In this document: positions 43,681 to 56,365 of the stretch, in pieces
Position numbering within the stretch: position 1 is the stretch's first letter
How the letters are laid out: each line of letters begins with the position of its first letter
From: Ehretia macrophylla
Taxonomy: Eukaryota > Streptophyta > Magnoliopsida > Boraginales > Ehretiaceae
Length of the DNA: 64,000 nucleotides
Direction of reading: 5' to 3'
Assembly (NCBI GenBank): GCA_037974665.1
Contig: CM075770.1
Span: forward strand, 1,252,501-1,316,500
Notes under the pieces: model-generated
The model's database searches: none
The model's input: the letters and a program-made list of their open reading frames with translations, nothing else
What the model was told of the DNA's origin: nothing
Made by a program: the position numbers and the translations under genes

Positions 43681-46600
43681 GGAAGACCTAAAATTTGTTA
43701 AACGGAAGTATCTATTTGAGATCTCGTGTTTATAAAACTAATATAAAAAACGCCTTTTAATTAGAATGAACAAAGCGATTAGAATATAATCAAATATATT
43801 CAATAAGATAAAATTTAATTTAATTTCGCGTCTTCACGAGGCCTCTGGATATATCTGTTGGCCGGTGGTCTCATCGGTTTGTGTCTTTATGTACAACCAA
43901 CGACCTCTAATGTCACCGCTACCGAAAGTGATTGATGGCTGAGATTAAATAATACCTTCAAACAAAAAAAATTTATTGTTGAGACTAGTTTCAAATGCTT
44001 TTTGTTGGTAAAAGTCCAAAACAATGTTCACCCCTTTTGAATATTGCAAAGTCTACATAGAAAAGTTCCACGCAGACTAAAATATCGTGTAAGCTTCATG
44101 ATTTTGGAGATGAATATTACTTAGCTATTTTTTAAAACAAAATTTAGTCCTTCAAACAACTCTAAAATCTTTTCACCCCAAGTGAACAAGTTTTCTACGT
44201 TATATATAAATAATTTTTTTTTTCTTTGTTCTCGGTTATATAGAAATTTGTTTGTCCTAAAATTCTATATCGGAAAAATAGAATATGTCAAAAGAAAGTT
44301 ATATTGAAAAAAGGGTACTTAACAAAGTCTTAATTCACACCAAAAAAAAAAAAAAAAAAAGTCTTTGTACTTTATGTAAAGTTATGTTAGAATATTATTA
44401 AAAAATGTGAAATTGGAAAAAATATCATTGACAAGCAACGAGGTTGTCAATTTGAGACTTTAACCTACAATTCTATACCTTTTAAATCGACTACTAGACG
44501 ATTAACCAAAGGGTTGTCTCATTTGTCAATATTTCTAGAATACCTTATAATCAATGAGTCTCATGGTTAACGATGTATTTAATTATTCCATATATGTCAT
44601 GAGCAAAATAAAACTATTAATTGTGGTGAAACATCATTCTATTGTTCACTATATTATATAAGTCTGGCAAATTCTAGTGCTATAGGGTGAATTATTGGGA
44701 AAAATGGTTCAATGTAATTGATATATGTGAAACATGTTATTTTTGTCAACAGAAAAGTGGAATTTCTATAGTAAATTAATTTATGTTCTAGTCGTGAAGC
44801 AGAAAAATTAAGCATAGTTAATTGTTCTTCTATCTCACATTCATTTGACTACATCTAATCCTTCATGGCTATTTAAAAAAGTTCATGTCCTTGATATATG
44901 CAACAATTTTATATTTGTTAATGACAAAATGGAATTTCTATACTAATTTGTCTTCTCATCATGAAGCAAGAAAAATTAAGTATAGCTTTCATTTTTTCCT
45001 ACCCACCAACCTATTTTCTTTTGAGTTATATTTTTGTAATGTGAACCAAATTTGGATCAATTTAAGTTCTAAAAGTTAATAGTTTGATGGTTTTATATTT
45101 ACAACGACCATAGGATTTACCTTGTTGACCTAACAAATTGCAACACAATACTGACCAAGAAGGATTAAGAAATTTCTTTGGTTCATGCTAGAACTAGAAT
45201 TTCGAATTCAAGTCCAAATTGATTGCTTTATTTGCTATGTTCATGGTCCAAGTATCTTTTTCCTTTTCAATATAGTGATAAAAATTTGAACCTTGACTCT
45301 TCTATATGTTAGCAAGTACCTAAAAGAGCTTCGATATTTAGTCCAATATTTTTAGAGGTGTCAATCAGCACAAGAAACTAGAAAAAGTCGACAATTATTT
45401 ACACATCAATTAGCCATGCATGGTAATCCCATGCTATACTTGGAGTTTACCAATACACTAGCTATTACGAGTGTCGTAAAAAATTTAGTTGACGTTTCTT
45501 TAACTGTCGGTGTAAAATAATTTCTACATATTGATGATATTATCATATTAAATGAGAACAAATGATGAGGTAATCATGACAAGTAAGATGTGTCTTTTGT
45601 AACCTTTTCCTCTAAGACGAGAGAAAATAATAATTAATGGAAAATGAAAATAACACTTCGATTGCATATATAGCATACGAATTCATCATGGTCATATTTT
45701 TCTTCGGTGGATCCCTTTTGTTCTTATTTAATTCCCTGGATGATAAGACCATATTTCTTAAAATAACACTTGGATGATAAGACCACATTTAATTCCCTTT
45801 TGTTCTTATTTAATTCCCTGGATGATAATATTCTTGCATGTAGATCATACTTTATATATATAGGAATATATATACTCCAAGTACATATACACGAAGCTGC
45901 CATGCATATTACTGATAAGATGCGTGCAGCCGTGAAGGTCAAACTTGCTAACCATGTTCTTCAAGAAAAATTCTTAGCACGCCATGGCATTTAGAAAAGA
46001 CTGAAAAATTAAATTCTAAGCACGCCATGACATTGCACACACTGGTGTGTTTTCTTATTACCACAAAAGTAATAAAACCTCTAATATGCCCTTATCTTTT
46101 CTTGTCTTGGCAATTTCATCCTCATATGTCTAAACGTTGCTAGTATGATGAGTAACCGCGGGGAATGCTTATTGATACCGAAAGTCCAAATAAATGAAAT
46201 TGAAAAAAAGAAGAGGGATTAACTATTTGAATTTCATCTCTATCGAACTTTTTAAAATGACCTAAGAATTTCGCTATTTCATCTCTATTAGAAATTGGTG
46301 GTATCATCCATGTTTACAAATCAACAAATGAAATAGCTGATTAGTTTGCTAACGAAATAAGACTTTATGGTTTTGGATCTTAGACCATCCTTTTGATCTT
46401 GTAAACCTCTTCCATGGTGTACCTAAAGGCACCGGCATTGGATAATGTTCAAAAAAAAAAAAAAGAGAGAGAGAGAGAAAGACTTCAAAGGAAGTGAAAC
46501 TGAAAATAATTTAATGAAAGTGTGGGTATAAACTTTATGATTTGAAACTATATGTTCAACCGAATATTATGAGATAAATGATTATTCTAAATTGGGTATC

Positions 46601-46711
46601 AAAAACTTATGTAATGACTCAATAATTGTATTTGAGTTAATGAATTTAAATCTCAAAATAATTATTTTTTAAACTTATAATATTCGCACCAAAGCCATGA
46701 GAATCATCTTC
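43681..46711. other. Intergenic DNA upstream of the lipoxygenase
   Basis: AT-rich. It contains a poly(A) run (44341-44359) and a tandem duplication of CCCTTTTGTTCTTATTTAAT at 45713-45746 and 45795-45828 (82-bp offset). An A/GA run lies at 46450-46480. No supported gene. Confidence 0.55.
45713..45828. repeat. 82-bp-offset tandem duplication
   Basis: A 34-bp block is repeated exactly at 45713-45746 and 45795-45828, with a shorter partial repeat of GGATGATAAGACCA between (45738 and 45772). Confidence 0.9.
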
Positions 46712-47289
46712 TAAATTCATTTGTGTAACATACTTTTAGAATTTAGCTCCTGATTGGTTGTGGGGAAAATGGGCTGCGATTTTTCATTTGCCTTTTGGTA
46801 TAGTACAGGTAAAAGATTTTCGACCATTAATACCTCTTATAAGGGACCCATCATACAATGATTGATAGAATATTATCACATATGATATATCCATGATTTA
46901 ATTATTTACCATATGCTCAGAAATGGAGTTGCACACATGCTCCATTGTTCTGAAAGTCACGCACTCAATGGCACTAACATACTCGTCCAACTTTTTTGTT
47001 CCAAAAATTGAGTCAAACGATAAGATAATAATTCGTTGTAATCAAAATTTTAGGTTTAAAATTTTTATTTTTAATCGTTCTTAATTGATTTAGAACATAT
47101 AATAAAATTTATTATTTTATTATAAAATTTGTAACTTTAGAATAAATCTATAAAATTTCGTATAAGGTGAGTTTTTCGTTATCGAAAAAAAAAAACAAAA
47201 CAAAACAAAAAACTAACTTTTGAATGGACAGGACATGATTGCCATTATAGGCAAAGGCAATGGCATATGAGGTCCCAAAGAGAAAAACT
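46712..47289 (+). repeat. Direct repeat flanking the lipoxygenase, upstream copy
   Basis: About 578 bp closely matching 54777-55341 in the same orientation. Shared blocks include TTAGAATTTAGCTCCT, AAAAGATTTTCGACCATT, CATATGCTCAGAAATGGAGTT and ATATGAGGTCCCAAAGA. It ends about 220 bp before the lipoxygenase TATA box and so covers the distal promoter. Confidence 0.85.
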
Positions 47290-47510
47290 TTCTTTGGTTC
47301 CCCACTTTCTTTTTGGTTTCCTACACCGCGTATTTTACTTGGTGACTCGAAACTCGTTTTGACTCAGCAGCCTAAAAATTCCAACATATGAAAAATCTTT
47401 CTTAAATTTTAAACACTAAACAAACATGTACCCTCATGGTACCAAAACAACCAATTAAAACCGTGTGGACTGTCTGATCTACATTGCTTTTACTGTCAAC
47501 TGCCCCGCTC

Positions 47511-47517
47511 TATATAA
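47511..47517 (+). promoter_or_regulatory. TATA box of the lipoxygenase gene
   Basis: TATATAA 141 bp upstream of the ATG. It is followed by a leader with (AC)n tracts at 47518-47529 and 47603-47627. Confidence 0.65.
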
Positions 47518-47657
47518 CACACACACACGCACTAATCTCAATCATACTTACTGTAAATCCACCATAAATCTTCATAGCCTTCTCTCCTTCAACTATATTA
47601 TAACACACACACACACACACACACACAGAGATCGGTGATTTGTGAACAAGAGCTAAG

Positions 47658-50600
47658 ATGGCAATGGTGAAAGAAATCATGGGTGCCTCTATAATGGAGA
47701 AATCTTCATTCATTACTTCATCAAATTCATATATGAATCAAAACCAGTTTTGGGTTAAGCCTGCTATAGTTCCCACCGAAAGAAGGAGAGCACATATAAA
47801 GAAGGCGGTAAGAGCTACTCCTATGGCTGCAGTTAGTGAAAATGTGATAAAAGTTGTCCCTGAAAAAGCAGTCAAGTTCAAGGTTAGAGCTGTTGTTACT
47901 GTGAAGAACAAACTCAAGGAAGATTTTAAGGAACAAATTGTGAAACAATTGGATGCCCTTACTGAGAAGATTGGAAGAAATGTTGTGTTACAGCTTGTTG
48001 GCACAGAGATTGATCCAAGTAAGTCTATTTTTCTAGCATAGCCATACTTTCTTTCTGATGGCAAGTCATTCGAGCTCACATCAAGTTTAAACCCGAACAT
48101 AATTTATTACCATTTTACTCAAAAGTGAATACTTTTAGCATTTTTTTGAATACAATTTTTTGGATTTTTATTAATTTGGATCTTTTTCATTCTCTCAAGA
48201 AACCAAGTCCATTTTTTTAGATAGCCATTCTTCCTTTCCGTTGACAAGTTATTCAAGCTCACACCGGAGTTTAAATTTGGACAGTTTTCATTACAATTTT
48301 GCTCAAAAGTGAACAGTTTTAGCATTTCTCTGCATTATTTTTTTGGGTTTTTTGTTTTTTTTTTTGGATTTCTATTGATTTGGATGATTTTCATTTATCA
48401 AGAAACCAAGTCTGCAAAGAGAAGCAATAACGCAGTATTGAAGGATTGGTCGAAGAAATCAAATCTTAAGACTGAAAGAGTACACTACACAGCTGAATTT
48501 GAAGTGGATTCAAGTTTTGGTATACCAGGTGCAATCACTGTGATCAACAAGCACCAACAAGAGTTTTTCTTGGAGAGTATCACCATTGAAGGTTTTGCAT
48601 GTGGTCCAGTTCATTTTCCCTGCAACTCAAAGGTGCACCCCAAGAGAGATCATCCTGCAGAAAGAATATTCTTCTCTAATCAGGTAAAAAAAAAAACTCG
48701 TTCTCGTTATTTTACTATCTCATCTAAAATTTTAAGATACGAGAGTTGATTATTGTATTTAACCGGCAACCATTCGAAGTTCCATTTTAGTGCGCTTAGC
48801 ATCTTAATTATTGTTACAATATTTTAGGCTTTTCATTATTCATATTTCCATCTATTTTCATTAAAAGAGCAATTCGGTATATGAAATTTCCGTCCAAAAT
48901 GATGATTTTATTCTTTTAAATCTTGTCTCGGATCAAATCCAGCGGTTTATTCCATTCTTATTATTGATGAAATTCCAAGATCATTTTCAGAAACAATGTA
49001 GGCATTGAATAGATAATATTGACTTTTCTAATCTATTGCCCCGTTTGTTATAATTTGGCTAGAAAAATAGATAACGAATCGTGCACGTATGGGCCACATG
49101 ATTGGTACTTACAACTCATCGGCCACCGCATCATTTTGTATTGAAAATATAAAATTACTCGTACTTAAATATAGATTAATGTAGTTGTCTGATATATATT
49201 TTTTATTTATAATTATTCGATAAGATAGCATGCAAAAATTAATACTTGATCTATTATATTAAATATGAGCAGCCATATCTACCAAATGAAACACCACCGG
49301 GACTTAAAGCATTAAGGGAGAAAGAACTAAGAAATTTAAGGGGTGATGGCAAAGGTGTCCGCAAGTTGTGCGATAGGATTTATGATTTTGACATTTATAA
49401 TGACCTCGGAAATCCAGACAAGGGGATGGATTTATCTCGGCCAAGACTCGGAGGTGAAGAAATTCCATATCCACGAAGGTGCCGAACAGGACGCGCTCCA
49501 ACCGATACTGGTTAGTTTACTTTTTCTTACTCTATTATGTTATTATGTATATGGAAGGGTAAAGTATTATCGAATCATATGTAACAATGTTCTTTCTTTC
49601 AGACTTAGATGCCGAAAGCCGAGTTGAGAAGCCATTGCCAGTGTACGTGCCTAGTGATGAACAATTTGAGGAGTCCAAGCAAGATTCATTTTCAACAGGG
49701 AGGCTTAAGGCAGTTCTTCACAATTTGATACCATCTTTGATGGCTAGCATCTCAGCTAATAACCATGATTTTAAGGGCTTTTCAGACATTGATAGCCTCT
49801 ACAGTGATGGGCTGCTTCTCAAGCTAGGCCTGCAAGAAAAGCTCCCATTGCCTAAAGTTGTCAGCAAGATCCAAGAAGGTGGCCTACTCAAATTTGATAT
49901 TCCAAAGATTATATCAAGTAATGCACGAGCTCTATTCTTTTTTCTTATTATTTTTTTATTAAAGTTGAAGAGTCTTTTTTTTTTTTTTTTGTTCAAAAAA
50001 GTTGAAGAGTCAGCCTCACTTGTGTGTCAGGCGAATCATCTGATTGTGAGACAATGTGGTGACGTAGGCTCTATGCACTCTCACAGTTGGATCATCTGGC
50101 TACCAAATTAAAGCATTTTTCAATTAAAGAGTTAATCTCTTGTGCGACTGTTTAATCATCCGACTATTTAGATAAAATGTGGTGATATGGGATTCACATG
50201 CTCTCTCACAAGCGGATTATTCAACTTTTTTCTAAACATGGGTTGCAATAATTTTATATTGGTGACTAACATGTTATACACGTGCAGAGGACAAGTTTGC
50301 GTGGTTGCGAGATGACGAATTTGCCAGGCAAGCCATTGCAGGGGTTAACCCTGTGAGCATTGAGAGGCTTCAAGTGTTTCCACCACGAAGCAAGCTTGAC
50401 CCTGAGATTTACGGCCCACAAGAATCTGCCCTCAAAGAAGAACACATTGTGAGTCATCTTAATGGCATGACTGTCCAACAGGTAATAATCACTATAAACA
50501 TTCTACATTGCTCGAGTTTCAACAAGTACAATGAAAGATATTTAACGATGATTCTTGTCTAGATTTATACTATGACCGAATTTAATAAATATTTATTATA

Positions 50601-53374
50601 TTATTGTTTCACTTGCACAAATAATATTACTAATTGTCTAGTGAGGTAAGATTTTGTTTAATTTATTTGAGTGTTGTTGATGTGGCAAAACCCGATTACC
50701 CTTGGTCACAAATGAGGCCATGATTAAGTATAGACAAAAGTTTTGCAAAAAGTGATTGACCTATGAGTCAGTCTTGGTTCGACAGCTCTTACAATACAAG
50801 TGAGTCTCATACAAAAGTGGATCCTATAATGTGAGAATTGGTTGGGTTCGGTAACCAGATCCAAGCAATTTCATTGACCTATATCACGATGATTTCTCCA
50901 TTTTTACACCTTTTGTGGTCTTAGTAGAAGAAAAAAAATGGAAGAAATAAACTAAAATCAGATTTGTGCACTCATTGACAATGACAGGCATTGGAGGCGA
51001 ACAAGCTATACATATTGGATTTCCATGATATTTACCTGCCATTTCTTGATCGGATTAACGCCCTTGATGGCCGGAAAGCATATGCAACACGTACAATATT
51101 TTTCTTGACTGAACTTGGCACTCTTAAACCCATAGCCATCGAGCTTAGCCTCCCGCCGGCAGGTCCAACTTCCCGATCAAAGCGTGTAGTAACGCCGCCG
51201 GTCGATGCCACCGGAAATTGGATGTGGCTGCTAGCTAAAGCTCACGTGTGCTCCAACGATGCTGGTGTTCATCAACTCGTCAACCACTGGTAACAAAAAA
51301 AAATTTCATCATAATTTGTTGGTATAACTTCTGATCATTTTTCGTTGAAAACATATCTTTAGTCTAAATTTACCCCCACTAGACAAAGTTATCTGTATAT
51401 AAAATGGTGCCTTCTTCGGGAGCTAGAAGAAATACATCTCAGGCACATTAATTAGTAGATATGAGAGGATTAATGTCGAATCTTGTATTTTAAACCCCAC
51501 TAAACTATATTTTTGAATCCATCCTTAGTCGGGCGTCACTAACACCCAAAAAAAATTATATATAAATGGAAATTTTAAACTTGAACAATTAATAAACCTC
51601 CATTTGGAAAGCGTATTAACCGTGTATTTGTCAAATTATAAGTGACACCCACAAAACCCCGTAAAGAATTATATATATATATATATATAAATGAAAATTT
51701 TAAATTTTAATAATAAATAAACCCCTATTGGAAAAGAGTATTAATCGTGTATTGATCAAATTATATATTTTGGAAAGAAAATTATATATCTGCCCCGACT
51801 TCGAATTAATGGTTATCTATGTACGTCAGCAACAAGACATTGTTGTGTTTCAGTTTCATTTTTTATTAATTGGAAGTTCATTTTTAGGCAATGTTTTTAC
51901 GAAATTGTGTACGATAAATATTGCAGGTTACGAACACATGCGTGCATGGAGCCATTTATATTATCAGCTCACAGACAATTGAGTGAAATGCATCCAATAT
52001 TTAAACTTCTGGATCCACATATGAGATACACATTAGAGATCAATTCCATAGCTCGCCAGACCTTGATCGGCGCTGATGGAGTCATCGAGAGTTGCTTCAC
52101 TCCTGGTCGTTACTGCATGGAGATCAGTGCTGCTGCCTACAAAAATTTCTGGCGTTTCGACTTGGAAGGCCTCCCAGCTGATCTCATCCGAAGGTACAAT
52201 TTCTCATGTGAAATTTTTTCTCTTAGTGAACTATTATTACACACAATTTAACACTCATACGAATAATTTATTACATGTATGAATTTGAAAACATCCACCG
52301 ACACATATGCACATCTGCAGTCTGTCCCTAATTTCCTCTAAAATCCTAAAAATTAAAAAGTTGAAATCTCTTAGTGATGATGACGTTAAGACATTTGTCT
52401 TAGTACTACTACTGTTGCTACTCACATACAAAAATTTTAAAATGGGTTTGAGTCATTATTGAACTTTAAACGGCATTTTCGTGCACCTGAAATACCCTTT
52501 TGGCAAGGATATAACTCCCCTCACGGGTAAAAAGGGCACTAAAGTGTTCACTTTAGGTTTTGGGGGGTTGTGAAATATGAAAAACTTGACCAATTATCTT
52601 CCTAAAATGAAATGCAGAGGTATGGCAGAACCGGACCCAACACAACAATATGGACTAAAGCTGCTCATAGAAGATTACCCATATGCATCAGATGGGCTCA
52701 TGATTTGGGCCTCTATTGAGGATTGGGTCCGTACTTATGTCAACCATTACTACCCAAATTCAAGCATAGTTTGTGATGACAAGGAGCTTCAGGCCTGGTA
52801 CGCGGAGTCCATTAACGTGGGCCATGGAGATCTTCGCAATGCGGACTGGTGGCCCACTTTAGCCACTCCTGAGGATCTCACTTCAATTCTCACAACCGTC
52901 ATCTGGCTTGCATCTGCACAACATGCTGCACTGAACTTCGGCCAGTACCCCTACGGTGGCTATGTCCCTAATCGGCCGCCACTAATGCGTCGCCTAGTCC
53001 CCGATGAAAATGACCCCGAGTACATCATTTTCCTCGCCGATCCTCAGAAATACTTCTTCTCAGCTCTACCTGGTCTATTACAGGCAACAAAGTACATGGC
53101 TGTGGTAGACTCGTTGTCAACACATTCACCTGATGAGGAGTACTTAGGGGAGAGAAATCTACAATCAACGTGGACCGGAGATACAGAGATCGTCGAGGCG
53201 TTTTACGACTTCTCGGCAGAAATGAGGAGGATAGAGGAAGAGGTTGACAAAAGAAATTGGAATACTTCAATAAGAAACAGGTGTGGAGCTGGAGTGCTAC
53301 CATATGAGCTTCTTGCACCTAGTTCAGGATCAGGAGTCACATGTAGAGGTATTCCCAATAGTGTATCAATATAA
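47658..53374 (+). CDS. LOX3: Chloroplastic 13-lipoxygenase, LOX3 type (904 aa)
   Basis: Eight exons: 47658-48018, 48403-48683, 49273-49510, 49603-49917, 50288-50481, 50988-51289, 51927-52193 and 52618-53374. All have GT-AG borders and joins in frame (2,715 nt). The Ser- and basic-rich N-terminus of about 60 residues is a likely plastid transit peptide. The PLAT/LH2 domain follows (about 75-220), then the catalytic domain. Iron ligands are His563 and His568 (NHWLRTH), His755 and Asn759 ([16 protein letters not shown]) and the C-terminal Ile904 (RGIPNSVSI). Cys620-Phe621 at the site where 9-lipoxygenases have Thr-Val indicates 13-regiospecificity. It oxygenates linolenic or linoleic acid to the 13-hydroperoxide for jasmonates and volatile aldehydes. 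Length and motifs fit an active enzyme. Closest in memory to Arabidopsis LOX3/LOX4 and tomato LoxD. Confidence 0.93.
48021..48410 (+). repeat. Tandem duplication in lipoxygenase intron 1 with a decoy acceptor
   Basis: Two copies of about 190 bp: about 48021-48205 and 48206-48410. Each runs from AGTCYATTTTT..TAGCATAGCC/TAGATAGCC through CTCAAAAGTGAA to a TCAAGAAACCAAGTC end. The real acceptor is at 48401-48402. The first copy has an equivalent AG at 48198-48199. Its use would retain intron sequence and reach a stop codon. Confidence 0.85.
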
Positions 53375-54776
53375 TTAGAGCTTTCCTTGAACAAACTCCA
53401 CTCAGTTTGGTCAAGGACTTAAAGGTAAGATTTTATGATCTAAAGTAGTAGTTGAAAAGAACAACGTACTTGCTAGAATACTTGTCATATATGTAACTAT
53501 TGTATAATTGTATCTAGATTTCATCAATTAAGTTTCATGCGTTGGTGGTAGCTTAACCTAGGAAAGATATGTATAGAGGGTTTTCTTATATGAATCAAAT
53601 TAAGCACAGAAAAATGTTCTGTGTGAGACTTTAATCAATATCAACACTGAATAAGATTCTATTGTTCTACTATTTGGTTTTTCTTTTAGTATTAGGCCGT
53701 CAAGCTATGTGATCTGATCTTAGACAAACTTTTCTCTTGTTTCTTTGGTTCAAAAGTGTTACATCATTGTTTTATCAATATACAAGTAAGCATTAATGTG
53801 ATACCAATGTATTTTCGTTACCCAAAAAAAATCACATTTTTCAATAGATAGTCAGCATGCATACTTGTTTACGACTATCTCCTAACAAACTGAACTTAAC
53901 ATTAGTAATGTCGAGAGAAAGACGTTCAATATACTCAATAATGTTCTTGATGTTCTCATTGAAATATATCATAATTTCAAAACTCATCTCAATGAATCTT
54001 GAGAACGAAACTGTCCCACACCATTTGATAACTATATTACACTGGGCTGAATGCTGTAGTGACCAACTCAGCAACTAATTAATTCAATGATGATGTTTGT
54101 GTAGCGTGAGACAATGACATAAGAAGCTGGGGCGTAATAACCCTAAAGCAATCATGGTTAACATCGTCATCATCATGTGATGTGATGCCATAGCCACATC
54201 GTCATCTTGGTGACATAATCGAACAGATTGATAGGAATAGTAGATATTGTCGTGCAGGACAAAACCCTTTAAACCACACGATGACTTGCAATTATTGAGC
54301 ACACAACAATGAGGAAGCTTGGTGCGTGTCACACACACTAGAATTTTAGTGTCTAATTTTAGTCGTGTGGCACGCTGATCTAAAGAAGCACAAATCCAAA
54401 ATTTTTATTTTAGAAGTAGTTAAAATATATAATTCTTATATTTATATACTTTATTTTTGTAGTTTAATAACATATTTTAAAATTATACATATTTGAGCCC
54501 CTACTCACCAATGTACACCTCCGACTTTGGATTTACACATTATTATTATTCCTTTACAACTATGTTTTGATTGCACAAGGGAAATGAAAAGAAAGTAAGG
54601 TAAAGCAAAAGAAGATAAAGAGATTTATTTGTTTGGATTGTAAAAAGTAAACATTACTCAAAAATCCTAAATGAGAAGGCATTTGATGCGTTTTTATCTG
54701 AAATGGTCAGTTGGCGATAAGGTTAAAACTACATGAATATTTTCGTATTATAAAAAGTTGTGTTTTCCTCACCTCT
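53375..54776. other. 3' flank of lipoxygenase and spacer
   Basis: No gene was supported. An AATAAG variant at about 53649 may be a polyadenylation signal. No perfect AATAAA was seen close to the stop. Confidence 0.45.
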
Positions 54777-55341
54777 TAAATTCATTTGTGTAACATACTT
54801 TTAGAATTTAGCTCCTCATTGGTTTTGGGGAAAATGGACTGAGATTTTTCATTTGCCTTATGGTATATGGTACACGTAAAAGATTTTCGACCATTGATAC
54901 CTCTTATAAGGGACCCATCATTCAATTATTGATAGAACGTTATCAAATATGACATCCGTGACTATTTGCCATATGCTCAGAAATGGAGTTACATACATGC
55001 TCAATTATTCTGAAAGTCACGGACTCAATAGCATTAGCACTCTAGTCTAACATTTTTGCCCCAAAGATTCAGTGAAATGGTAAGATAATAGTTTATCGTA
55101 TTTAAGTTTTTAGATTTGAAGCCTTTACTCTTAATTATTTTTGACTGATTTAGAACATGCATTAAGATTTATCATTCTATTACAAAATTTGTAATCTTAA
55201 AAAAGATTTATAAAATTTTGTATAAAATGAATTTTTCATCATCGGAAAGAAGAAAAGAAACAAACTTTTGAATGAAAGGACATGACATGATTGCCATTAT
55301 AGGGTTTGGGCAAGGACATATGAGGTCCCAAAGAAAAAACT
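54777..55341 (+). repeat. Direct repeat flanking the lipoxygenase, downstream copy
   Basis: Match of 46712-47289 in the same orientation, 8.07 kb away, with scattered substitutions and small indels. It ends abruptly at about 55341, where the upstream copy continues toward the TATA box. Confidence 0.85.
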
Positions 55342-55631
55342 GCTATAAAATGATTTAAGATTCTTTTTAAAAATTTGATATTTCTTTTTGCTCAGGATTA
55401 AGTAACAATCCTTGATATTTTCTTCTTTTTTGGATCAATGGAGGTAAACACAATTGTCATTCGAGTTCAAAATCTTTAATTACAAATTACTATTTAATCA
55501 TTTTATTTAATTCTTGAAAATAAATTCTTGATATCGTTTATCTATTAATCATTAAATATATGTCAAAAATGTTAAATCTTGAAAAATACGCCTTCATCCG
55601 TAGGAGACATAATTCAAACTGGTCCAACAAC

Positions 55632-55730
55632 AATGTTTTGGACTTTCCATTTTCCAATGAGTATCGGCCAAGTTGCTAGTTATGGTAGTTAGTGAAGCGA
55701 CATTAATGTTTCAGAAAAAGAAATATCTTG
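55632..55730 (+). pseudogene. Possible relic of a second lipoxygenase exon 1
   Basis: It lies about 300 bp after the downstream direct repeat, near where exon 1 of a duplicated gene would lie. Short matches to exon 1 of the lipoxygenase occur in order: a TTTTGG block, TATGG..GTTAGTGAA (exon 1 has TATGGCTGCAGTTAGTGAA) and then CAGAAAAAG/CTGAAAAAG. There is no open frame. Similarity is weak and could be chance. Confidence 0.3.
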
Positions 55731-56356
55731 TTTCGGTACTTGCATGTCTTTGCTGTACATGTATTATCCAAAAATGTCTCTGTTTTCAATTTTTTTTTTT
55801 TGCTCTATTCAAATCAAAAATTTTGTACAAAAACAAGCAGAGCTCGAACTAGCAAAGGATATCTAAAACTATTGTTGTTAATTAATAAATATTTTACCTA
55901 TGTGTTATTGATTAAATCCCAAATTCTCTACTAAGTCGTGAATTTATCCAAATTCTCCAGTGAGTATTAACAGATTTAGAATTTTGTTATTTTTCAAGGA
56001 GTAAAATTGTCACTTCACCGTTAATACATTTATAAAGTTATGTTTTTCTCAATTTATTTATTTGATTCATAAATTGTTTAAAGACATTATATAGTTTCCT
56101 TTCGTCATATTTGATATAATTATGCAAATTAATTATAAAGAATATGTTTGTATGGTTTGTATGACACACATATAATCGTCTCTTTTAGCTATAAAGACGA
56201 TATGGTACTTGATATTTTTCGAGACCGATAACAAACTTTAGGAAAATGTTAATGGCTCTGAATTTTGGTGGGCCTCACATTACCATACTGAGACTGCTAT
56301 TAAGTCCGACAAGCTGAAACCAATAGCAATCCCATACCTTACCAATACATGTCCTA
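55731..56356. other. AT-rich intergenic DNA
   Basis: No gene or repeat recognised. Confidence 0.5.
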
Positions 56357-56365
56357 TATTTTCTC

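Noticed and set aside
46712-55341. The two direct repeats as LTRs of a retrotransposon enclosing the lipoxygenase
   Set aside because: No TG/CA ends, primer-binding site, polypurine tract or pol domain; the enclosed gene has introns and its own promoter.
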